DNA from: an uncultured Paludibacter sp.
GTDB lineage: Bacteria; Bacteroidota; Bacteroidia; Bacteroidales; Paludibacteraceae
Direction of reading: 5' to 3'
Length of the DNA: 64,000 bases
Assembly: GCA_937927845.1 (NCBI GenBank)
Contig: CALFXE010000112.1
Location: forward strand, 1 to 64,000
Shown: piece by piece, positions 27,241 through 34,187 of the stretch
Position numbering within the stretch: the stretch's first letter is position 1
How the letters are laid out: each line of letters begins with the position of its first letter
Made by a program: the position numbers and the translations under genes
Notes under the pieces: model-generated
Told to the model about the DNA's origin: nothing
Database searches by the model: none
Seen by the model: the letters and a program-made list of their open reading frames with translations, nothing else

Positions 27241-27399
27241 TCAGACCTTATCGCTAAAGCAAAAGCAGTCGAGAACAATCAATGTCTTGGTGTATTCTAT
27301 TGGGAACCACAATCATACCGTAACTGGAAAGGCTACACCAAAGGAGCTTTCGACAACTCAGGTAAACCTACTGTGGCATTGGAGGCATTTGCTAATTAA
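27231..27399 (+). pseudogene. Fragment of a GH53 endo-beta-1,4-galactanase (C-terminal end only)
   Basis: The frame that holds codon 27244 and ends at the stop 27397-27399 reads ...CLGVFYWEPQSYRNWKGYT and then GAFDNSGKPTVALEAFAN. This resembles the end of GH53 arabinogalactan endo-beta-1,4-galactanases (GxFYWEP, GAFD, GKPTxALxAF), where the Glu/Tyr/Trp segment forms the last strand of the barrel. An in-frame stop (27214) lies upstream, no start or signal is present, and the catalytic glutamates are missing, so it is a remnant of about 50 codons. It directly follows the terminator of the starch SusE gene and stops one base before the response regulator stop codon. Confidence 0.7.
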
Positions 27400-27400
27400 A

Positions 27401-28135
27401 TCAATAAGCCTGACCAATTGCTCTAAAAAATGCGTCTTTGTAAGTTTCGCCTATAGGGATTTTTTTAGTGCCGATAAAAATCCTGTTTCTTTCTACACTT
27501 TCAATTTTATTTTTAGCTACAATGTAGGAGCGGTGTACTCGTAAAAAAGAGTCTTTTGGTAACAACTCTTCTATCTCTTTCATTGCCATTAGGGTGATAA
27601 CCGACTTGGTTGATTTTTGAGTGTATATTTTCACATAGCTTTTCAACCCTTCCACATATAGAATATCATTAAAAAGCAGATGCACCATTTTATATTCTGA
27701 TTTAACAAAAATGCCATCAGTACGGTGCTCTTGCACTTGACTAACTGAGTTTTTAGCCTCAAAAGCTTCATGCCAGGTAAGGGCTTTTTTAGCAGCTTCT
27801 AAAAAGTTAGAATATGAAATTGGTTTGAGCAGATAATCTATGGCATTTACGCGATACCCTTCGAGTGCATACTCCTTAAACGCTGTTGTAAAGATGATTT
27901 TGGTCTTATCATCAATAAAACATGCCAACTCCATACCGCTGATATGTGGCATTTGAATATCTAAAAAAACGAGATGGGGCTGAACGTCCGTGAGTGCCTG
28001 CATAGCTGATTTAGCAGATGAGTATTTGCCGGTCAATTTTAAAAATGGGGTATTTTCAACATAAGATTCGAGTAGATTTAGAGCTAAAGGTTCATCATCC
28101 ACAATCCAACAATTTAATATCTGACTCATACGCAA
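27401..28135 (-). CDS. LytTR-family response regulator
   Basis: 244 residues. An N-terminal receiver domain (about 6-120; phospho-acceptor in PHLVFLDIQMPHISGMELA, switch residues in IIFTTAFKEYALEGYRVNAI and the conserved Lys in DYLLKPI) is joined to a LytTR DNA-binding domain (about 145-240; GIFVKSEYKMVHLLFNDILY, then VEGLKSYVKIY, RVHRSYIVAKNKIE). It is the last gene of the minus-strand exporter operon and starts 5 bases after its kinase. The probable target is the tolC promoter, where LytTR-type repeats lie at 33862-33914. Confidence 0.95.
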   Translation of the reverse strand: MRMSQILNCWIVDDEPLALNLLESYVENTPFLKLTGKYSSAKSAMQALTDVQPHLVFLDIQMPHISGMELACFIDDKTKIIFTTAFKEYALEGYRVNAIDYLLKPISYSNFLEAAKKALTWHEAFEAKNSVSQVQEHRTDGIFVKSEYKMVHLLFNDILYVEGLKSYVKIYTQKSTKSVITLMAMKEIEELLPKDSFLRVHRSYIVAKNKIESVERNRIFIGTKKIPIGETYKDAFFRAIGQAY

Positions 28136-28140
28136 ATGTT

Positions 28141-29202
28141 TTATGATGGGTTAATTATCAGCTCTGTAGTATATACATGTTTTTCAACTTCTTGATACCA
28201 ACTGTATCGATGAGAGTAGATTAATTCGAGGCGTTTTCGTACTTGCCGCAAGCCAATACCACTGCCACTTCTATCATCCTCGCTTTTTGGGAAAAAACTG
28301 TTGCGACAGAGGAAATAAATAGTACCATCTTCTTTTTCAGTTAGCTCTATTTCAACAAATGAAGGCTCATCATTGCTCACACCATGTTTGAAAGCATTTT
28401 CAACAAGGGAGATAAGGATGAGCGGTGCTATCTTCGACATCTTTTCTTCCTGAATATTTATTGAAGTTGAAACTGTTACATTGTCGGTCATGCGTAAATG
28501 CATTAAATCAATATAATTTCTGATAAAATTCACTTCATCGCGTAGCAAAACATATTTTTTATCATTTTCATATAACATATAGCGCAACAACTCGCTCAGT
28601 TCCATGATGGAAGCAGATGTTTTGTCTGAATTTATTATCGAAAGCGCGTAAATATTATTGAGTGTATTGAGCAGAAAGTGAGGATTCATCTGATTCTTTA
28701 AACTTTTAAGTTCTGCCTCTACCATGGCGCTTTCTAACTCCATTTGGCGCGATTGCATCCGCGAAATCTGTTCCGTTGATTTCATTACAGTACTCAATAC
28801 TGCGACAAAAGTAAGCGATGAGATATCTCTAAATATAAAAAAGATAACAGGTATTTCATGCTTTTCTTTAGGTACGGCAGCAGCAGCATTACCTATCATA
28901 AATTCTATTTGATGCCAGAAATGCAGTAACAAGGCAAACCCTACAATAACCAAAATATTGACAAGAAAGAAATAGGTTCTTTTACGTCTGAAGAGTAATT
29001 TATCAACTAAATAGAAGTAATTCAGATAAAAAACTAATAAAAATGAAATGAAGATTGGAAGAAAACCAAAAAACATTCTCCAATGAATTACGCCATCGCG
29101 CTGAATAAAAACAGCAGGCACAGCAAACACAATGCACCAGATGAGCACATGAATGAAAATTATTCCACGGCGTTGCAGCCAAGTATCTTTTTGCTTTTCC
29201 AT
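28141..29202 (-). CDS. LytS/YehU-like sensor histidine kinase
   Basis: 353 residues. About four N-terminal transmembrane helices (about 12-33, 44-66, 78-100, 112-140) with short loops, then the His_kinase domain (PF06580-type; about 150-235) with the phospho-acceptor in LKSLKNQMNPHFLLNTLNN, and an HATPase domain ending the protein (LISLVENAFKHGV, GSGIGLRQVRKRL). The sensor lacks a large extracytoplasmic domain, so it probably senses membrane or ligand changes within the bilayer, as others of the LytS type. It pairs with the adjacent LytTR regulator. Confidence 0.94.
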   Translation of the reverse strand: MEKQKDTWLQRRGIIFIHVLIWCIVFAVPAVFIQRDGVIHWRMFFGFLPIFISFLLVFYLNYFYLVDKLLFRRKRTYFFLVNILVIVGFALLLHFWHQIEFMIGNAAAAVPKEKHEIPVIFFIFRDISSLTFVAVLSTVMKSTEQISRMQSRQMELESAMVEAELKSLKNQMNPHFLLNTLNNIYALSIINSDKTSASIMELSELLRYMLYENDKKYVLLRDEVNFIRNYIDLMHLRMTDNVTVSTSINIQEEKMSKIAPLILISLVENAFKHGVSNDEPSFVEIELTEKEDGTIYFLCRNSFFPKSEDDRSGSGIGLRQVRKRLELIYSHRYSWYQEVEKHVYTTELIINPS

Positions 29203-29242
29203 ATTGAGTACAAATGTATTGTTTTACATTAAACAATGCAAT

Positions 29243-30466
29243 TTATTCGTAACGAATTGCTTCTATTGGGTCAAGTCCTGCTGCTTTTTTTGCAGGATAC
29301 CATCCGAAGAAGATACCGATGGCGGTACAAACAGCAAACGAAACAACCACACTCCATGATTCAACGAACACAGGCCAATTGGCAAAAGTTTTCACAACAT
29401 AAGAAGCTCCGAATCCTAATATAATACCAATTATGCCTCCCGTAATACTGATTAGAATAGCTTCAATCAGGAATTGCCACAAAATATCTGAACCGCGAGC
29501 ACCCACGCTCATGCGGAGTCCGATTTCTTTGGTACGTTCTGTTACCGATACATACATAATATTCATAATACCAATACCGCCCACCACAAGACTTATCCCT
29601 GCCACGCAAGCCAATAGGACAGTCATTAAATCGGTGGTAGAAGTGAGCATACTACTCAGCTCTTCCTGTGAGCGTATTTCGAAATCGTATTTCTCCGGAT
29701 TGGAAATATTGTGATTAACAGCTAAAATATTGGATATACTCTCCACAGCTTTGGATGTTAAATCTTCCGTTTCGGCAGAACAATAGATACCTTGCAAATA
29801 ATCTATGGCTAAGATTCGTTTTTGGACTGCCGTATATGGTGCTAACACAACAGCATCTTGGTCCATACCCATAGTATTGTAACCTTTACTTTCGAGTAAG
29901 CCAATCACCTCGAAAGGAATAGAGTTGAAGCGAATGATTTTACCTATAGGGTCTTCACCATTTGGAAATAAATTATCAGCAATGGTTTTACCAATAACGC
30001 AAACTTTGTTGTTTTGCTGAATGTCGCTATCGGTAAACATATAGCCGCTTTTTACTTTTAACTGTCTGATAGAAAGATAAGAAGTGGCTACTCCATTAAT
30101 ACTCGAAGGATAGTTGTTGTTTTGATAAATAAATTGTCCGCTACTATTCACATTGGGTGAAACGGCGTTTATAAATTCCGCTTTACTTGCAATATCTTGA
30201 TAATCTTTGTTTTTGAGTGTTTGAATATTTGACGCACCCATACGCACTCCACCTTTACTGTCAACATCGTAGGGCATAATCATAATCATATTGGATCCCA
30301 TTTCTGAAATTTGAGATTGAATGCTTCTTTTTGAACCTTGCCCGATAGCGAGCATGGCAATTACTGATGCAACTCCTATGATAATTCCCAGCATGGTGAG
30401 GATGGCGCGCATCTTGTTTTTCCTAATTGCACGAAGCGCAATTTTAAATAAATTGGTGATATTCAT
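29243..30466 (-). CDS. MacB-type ABC transporter permease
   Basis: 407 residues. The N-terminal helix begins with the typical FKIALRAIRKNKMRAILTML and GIIIGVASVIAMLAIGQGS, followed by a large periplasmic MacB-like domain (about 45-260), and three C-terminal helices that contain the FtsX-type region (LLACVAGISLVVGGIGIMNI, TKEIGLRMSVGAR, GWYPAKKAAGLDPIEAIRYE). Here the ATPase is a separate protein, encoded just upstream and overlapping by one base, so the complex is split compared with E. coli MacB. It would work with the adaptor and TolC proteins of the same operon to export a macrolide, peptide or other envelope substrate. Confidence 0.95.
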   Translation of the reverse strand: MNITNLFKIALRAIRKNKMRAILTMLGIIIGVASVIAMLAIGQGSKRSIQSQISEMGSNMIMIMPYDVDSKGGVRMGASNIQTLKNKDYQDIASKAEFINAVSPNVNSSGQFIYQNNNYPSSINGVATSYLSIRQLKVKSGYMFTDSDIQQNNKVCVIGKTIADNLFPNGEDPIGKIIRFNSIPFEVIGLLESKGYNTMGMDQDAVVLAPYTAVQKRILAIDYLQGIYCSAETEDLTSKAVESISNILAVNHNISNPEKYDFEIRSQEELSSMLTSTTDLMTVLLACVAGISLVVGGIGIMNIMYVSVTERTKEIGLRMSVGARGSDILWQFLIEAILISITGGIIGIILGFGASYVVKTFANWPVFVESWSVVVSFAVCTAIGIFFGWYPAKKAAGLDPIEAIRYE

Positions 30467-31212
30467 TATTTTTCCTCCTCTTCTTTCGGTAAATTTTTTA
30501 ATGCTTCGGCAGCCGACAGGATATTTGAATTGTAGCTATCCTGTATAATACGACCATCGCGCAAAACAATATTTCTTTCGCAATAGGACGAAATTTCATC
30601 GTTATGTGTAACGAAAATAATAGTTTTTCCTTCCTTATGTAGATCCTGTAAAATTTTCAAAATACTAAATGACGTGCGGGTATCAAGATTTCCGGTAGCC
30701 TCGTCAGCTAAAATCACTGCAGGATTGTTGACTAAAGCACGCGCTATTGCCACACGTTGCATCTGTCCACCACTCATTTGATTACTTTTATGGTACATTC
30801 TGTCGCCCAGTTCAACCGTTTCCAATGCGTACATAGCACGTTTTTTTCTATCTTCGGATGATACCGAGCTGTTGTACATCAACGGTAGTTCCACATTTTC
30901 AATAGCAGTGGTGTTTGCCAATAAATTATAGCTTTGAAATACAAACCCTATTTTGTTGTTGCGTATTCTGGCTCGCTGATTTTTATTCATAGATTGCACC
31001 GAAGCACCATCTAATAGGTAAGTGCCGTCGGTAGGTGTATCCAAACAACCTAAAATATTAAGTAAGGTACTCTTTCCACTACCTGATTTACCCATAATGG
31101 TTACAAACTGTCCCTCTTGAATAGAAAAAGTAACACCCTTTAAAGCTTGAACCGTTTCTTCACCTACTTGAAAGTGACGTTTTATATCTTTTAATTCAAT
31201 GATTGTTTTCAT
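30466..31212 (-). CDS. MacB/LolD-type ABC transporter ATP-binding protein
   Basis: 248 residues. Walker A is GKSGSGKSTLLNILG, signature QMSGGQMQRVAIARALVN, Walker B PAVILADEATGNLD, and the H-loop IIFVTHND. It is the LolD/MacB class of ATPase that powers mechanotransmission rather than import. Its stop overlaps the permease start (TAATG), so translation is coupled. The preceding gene encodes the periplasmic adaptor 23 bases away. Confidence 0.96.
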   Translation of the reverse strand: MKTIIELKDIKRHFQVGEETVQALKGVTFSIQEGQFVTIMGKSGSGKSTLLNILGCLDTPTDGTYLLDGASVQSMNKNQRARIRNNKIGFVFQSYNLLANTTAIENVELPLMYNSSVSSEDRKKRAMYALETVELGDRMYHKSNQMSGGQMQRVAIARALVNNPAVILADEATGNLDTRTSFSILKILQDLHKEGKTIIFVTHNDEISSYCERNIVLRDGRIIQDSYNSNILSAAEALKNLPKEEEEK

Positions 31213-31235
31213 TTTACGGTGTTTTAAATTAATTT

Positions 31236-32432
31236 TTAGCGCGGTCCGCCGCCACTTCTTCCTTTGGGTGGTTGTGGCATAAACGGGCTACTTGAACCGT
31301 TGCCAACTGTATCACTTTTTGTATCACTTGCCTTAGAACTACTAACAACTTCACCTTTCAGCACTACATTTTCACCTTCTGAAAGCCCGGAAATCACTTC
31401 GGTAAGTGTGCCGGTTTTACTTCCAATTTGAATTAATTTAGAATTCATGTTGACACCGTCTAATACCCATACTTCGACATTACCATTTGTATTTGACTTT
31501 CTCGTTTCATTTTGGGGTGAGAACGAAAGTGCTTCTGAAGGAATGGTGAGTACATTATTTTTTTCTAATGTATAAATGGAGACAGTTGCTGTCAGCCCTG
31601 GTTTAAGTTTCAAATCAGGATTGGGTGCATTGATAACTACTTCGTAAGTAACCACATTATTGGTTGTTGTAGCTGATTGGCGCACCTCTGTTACATCACC
31701 ATTAAAATATTCGGTTGGATAGGCATCCACTGTAAATGTGGCACGTTGTCCCTCTCTCACATTACCTATATCGGCTTCATCCACATTAGCAATCACGCGC
31801 ATTTTCGTCAAGTCGTTAGCGATATTGAAAAGCGTAGGCGTAGAGAAACTGGCTGCTACGGTTTGCCCCTCTTCCACTTCGCGACTTAACACTACACCGT
31901 CAATAGGAGAGTAAATTTTAGCATAACTTAAATTAGTTTTAGCAGTTTGATACGAGTTGCGGCTCACGTCGTAGTTATTTTTAGCAGTCTGATAACTGTA
32001 TTCAGCAGATTCAAATTCAGAGCTACTTACCAACTGTTTTTCGTATAGTGTTTTGTAGCGTTCATAGTTTTTTTGCTGATAATCTAATTGGCTTTTTGCG
32101 GAAGCCATAGAACTTTGTGCAGAAGCAAGGCTTGCTGCCAATACGGTTTGATCTAATTCTGCAAGCAAATCGCCTTTTTTTACAATGCTGTTGAAATCAA
32201 CATATATTTTTTCAACACGACCACTTACCTGTGTACCTACATCCACTTTTGAGATAGGCTCCAACGAACCTGTGCAAGTTACTAAGTTCGAAATATCTTG
32301 TCGGCTAACTTGTGCTGTTACCCATTTATTTTCTGTTTCTTTTTTAGATTTGCAGGAGTGCAACAATATGCATGTGGCGATAACTACGCTCAAACCCGTT
32401 AATAGATAGATAATTGCTTTATTTGACTTCAT
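31236..32432 (-). CDS. Periplasmic adaptor subunit (HlyD/MacA-like membrane fusion protein)
   Basis: 398 residues. A signal/anchor with possible lipid Cys (VVIATCILLHSCKS), the barrel-sandwich/lipoyl halves (VDVGTQVSGRVEKIYV ... IYSPIDGVVLSREVEEG) flanking a coiled-coil hairpin (about 95-175; LASAQSSMASAKSQLDYQQK), a beta-barrel and a membrane-proximal domain. It connects the ABC permease with TolC. The C-terminal tail is Pro/Gly/Arg-rich (PQPPKGRSGGGPR), a common low-complexity ending of Bacteroidetes adaptors. Confidence 0.95.
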   Translation of the reverse strand: MKSNKAIIYLLTGLSVVIATCILLHSCKSKKETENKWVTAQVSRQDISNLVTCTGSLEPISKVDVGTQVSGRVEKIYVDFNSIVKKGDLLAELDQTVLAASLASAQSSMASAKSQLDYQQKNYERYKTLYEKQLVSSSEFESAEYSYQTAKNNYDVSRNSYQTAKTNLSYAKIYSPIDGVVLSREVEEGQTVAASFSTPTLFNIANDLTKMRVIANVDEADIGNVREGQRATFTVDAYPTEYFNGDVTEVRQSATTTNNVVTYEVVINAPNPDLKLKPGLTATVSIYTLEKNNVLTIPSEALSFSPQNETRKSNTNGNVEVWVLDGVNMNSKLIQIGSKTGTLTEVISGLSEGENVVLKGEVVSSSKASDTKSDTVGNGSSSPFMPQPPKGRSGGGPR

Positions 32433-32456
32433 AATATTTATTATTTTATTTAGAAA

Positions 32457-33803
32457 TTATATTAATCCTTGATAATAATCGAGCACTTTTCTATTCATTA
32501 GCGCTGTGTATTTTGCTTGCAATAGTTGTTGCTGAGCACTTATAAGATTGTTTTTTTCGGTGAGTAATTCAATGGTGTTTTTTAGTCCCAGACGGAATTG
32601 CTCATCCATTAAATCATAGCTGGTTTGACTGCTGTTCACCTTTTCTTCGGCAGCAAGATATTGAGCTTGCGAATTGAGTGCGTTCAGATAAGCTGTTTCG
32701 ATATTAGAATAGAGTTCTTTTCGAATGCTTTGTTCTGTCAGCTTGGCTGATTCTACACTAAACTGTGCTTTAGCGATTGCCGTTTTTGTTTCACGATTAC
32801 TGTAAATCGGTATACTCAACGACAAACCAAGAGAATTGTTCCAGTTATTTTTTAATTGCGGGACGAAACCTAAACTGCTTAAAGTATAATTGTTTCCAGT
32901 AGCAGAAGAAGCTTGCAGACTAAGCTTTGGCAAGTATCCGGCTTTTGCTTTTCCTATACTCAATTCGGAATACTCGGTATTAAGGGATGCGTTTTTAACT
33001 TGCGGCATAACATTTATCGCTGTTTCAAAGATAGTGTTTCTATCCGGGAGCAGACTCATAACTTCCTTATCGTCGGGTTCTGTTAATGCGATATTGATTG
33101 ATTGCAAATTATCTAACTCTAATAGCTGTTTGAGTTGCAATTTATAATTTTCAAGTGTTACCTGAGCATTAGTAAGCTGGTAATTATCAGAAGCATATTG
33201 CGACATCCATTGTGCTACATCGCTTTTTGAAACTGCACCAACTTCTAATTTTATTTGATTACTTTCCAATTGAGCTGCACTTAACTTCACCGCATTTTCA
33301 TAGGTTTTCTGTGCTTCATTAGCATATAAAATTTGCAGGTAATTTTGAATAATCGAAAGTTTAATGTTGTTTTTACTCTCTTCAATACTGAGTTGGGCTA
33401 TTTCATTACTAATATCTGCCTGCTTGATATTGGTCGACTTTACGCCACCGTCAAATATTTGCCATGAAGCATTGATTCCATAACTTCCCGAAGCAGATAG
33501 ATCGGATGAAGCTGCACTATTACTATTAGCAAATGGGGAAACACCCAAATTTTGACCAATTGAAGCTGACACAGAAGGAAAGAGAGCTGCCCGAGCTTGT
33601 TTGCTATCCTCGACAGCACTTTCTTTACTTACTTCGGCTGTTTTAACTTGAATGTTATTCTCAATTGCATAGTCGATGCAAGCCTGCAAATCCCAAATCT
33701 GGGGTAGTGGTTGGTTTTGAGCTGTAAGATTACCAACTAATAGCAGTAAGCCCAATACCAACCGAATTTTACTTGATAAATAGTTTCGTTTCATTTTTCT
33801 CAT
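32457..33803 (-). CDS. TolC-family outer membrane efflux protein
   Basis: 448 residues. Signal peptide (VLGLLLLVGNLTAQ) and two outer-membrane efflux (OEP) repeats of long helices plus beta strands (about 40-230 and 240-440; e.g. LQACIDYAIENNIQVKTAEV and AKAQFSVESAKLTEQSIRKE). It forms the trimeric exit duct of the exporter. The nominal start at 33803 may be replaced by the Met three codons on (33794), which gives a more usual MKRN-type start and a longer leader from the promoter at 33824-33855. It is the first gene of the six-gene operon running to 27401. Confidence 0.94.
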   Translation of the reverse strand: MRKMKRNYLSSKIRLVLGLLLLVGNLTAQNQPLPQIWDLQACIDYAIENNIQVKTAEVSKESAVEDSKQARAALFPSVSASIGQNLGVSPFANSNSAASSDLSASGSYGINASWQIFDGGVKSTNIKQADISNEIAQLSIEESKNNIKLSIIQNYLQILYANEAQKTYENAVKLSAAQLESNQIKLEVGAVSKSDVAQWMSQYASDNYQLTNAQVTLENYKLQLKQLLELDNLQSINIALTEPDDKEVMSLLPDRNTIFETAINVMPQVKNASLNTEYSELSIGKAKAGYLPKLSLQASSATGNNYTLSSLGFVPQLKNNWNNSLGLSLSIPIYSNRETKTAIAKAQFSVESAKLTEQSIRKELYSNIETAYLNALNSQAQYLAAEEKVNSSQTSYDLMDEQFRLGLKNTIELLTEKNNLISAQQQLLQAKYTALMNRKVLDYYQGLI

Positions 33804-33823
33804 TTTTTTCTTAAAAACTCATG

Positions 33824-33855
33824 CAAAGTTAGTGGTGTGGGTAAGCGCCTGCAAA
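33824..33855 (-). promoter_or_regulatory. Promoter of the tolC / exporter / two-component operon
   Basis: On the minus strand TAACTTTG (33824-33831) fits the -7 consensus, and TTTG (33852-33855) lies 20 bases upstream as the -33 element. LytTR-type repeats start just upstream of it. Confidence 0.7.
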
Positions 33856-33861
33856 AACTTT

Positions 33862-33914
33862 GTACGAACTGCAAAAATGTGTGTACAAAGAACATTTATT
33901 TTTGTACGAACCGC
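33862..33914 (-). promoter_or_regulatory. Three LytTR-type binding repeats with 21-base period
   Basis: On the plus strand GTACGAACTGC (33862), GTACAAAGAAC (33883) and GTACGAACCGC (33904) are direct repeats exactly 21 bases apart. Read on the tolC strand the outer two are GCAGTTCGT and GCGGTTCGT, which match 8 and 7 of the 9 positions of the published LytTR consensus [TA][AC][CA]GTTN[AG][TG]; the middle copy is weaker (5 of 9). Sites with 12-base gaps are typical of LytTR proteins. They lie directly upstream of the -33 element, as expected for an activator. Confidence 0.7.
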
Positions 33915-34036
33915 TAATTTTTCAGTCTCAATGCGACTCAATTATATGCTGAAGATATTCTCATTTAGCTATATGTAAGAGGGATCTTACCTACAGTAGC
34001 AGTAAAATTATCAGACTATAAACGCCATCATATCTT

Positions 34037-34050
34037 CGCAAACGTTTGCA
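34037..34050 (+). promoter_or_regulatory. Distal LacI-type operator upstream of the T9SS amylase gene
   Basis: CGCAAACGTTTGCA, one mismatch from the perfect palindrome. Its centre is 44 bases upstream of the centre of the second site at 34081-34094, close to four helical turns. It is the only promoter of the three with two sites. Confidence 0.8.
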
Positions 34051-34080
34051 TAAGATTAGTGCATTTCAAGACTATTGCGA

Positions 34081-34094
34081 TGCAAACGTTTGCG
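34081..34094 (+). promoter_or_regulatory. Proximal LacI-type operator upstream of the T9SS amylase gene
   Basis: TGCAAACGTTTGCG, one mismatch from the perfect palindrome, 54 bases upstream of the -7 box at 34149, exactly as before malQ and susC. Confidence 0.85.
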
Positions 34095-34148
34095 CTAAAT
34101 ATCTTTCATAAAATCAGGTATTTATGTACCAGCTTATATACATTTATC

Positions 34149-34156
34149 TATTTTTG
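34149..34156 (+). promoter_or_regulatory. -7 box of the T9SS amylase gene
   Basis: TATTTTTG fits TAnnTTTG; no TTTG is present at the -33 position (34126-34129 is GTAC), which suggests dependence on an activator. The leader to the ATG at 34188 is about 25 bases. Confidence 0.6.
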
Positions 34157-34187
34157 CACTACGAATATTTTTAAAAATACGAAAAAC

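Noticed and set aside
34059..34187. Upstream start for the T9SS amylase
   Set aside because: It would place the LacI operator and the -7 box inside the coding region; the signal peptide begins at the ATG at 34188.
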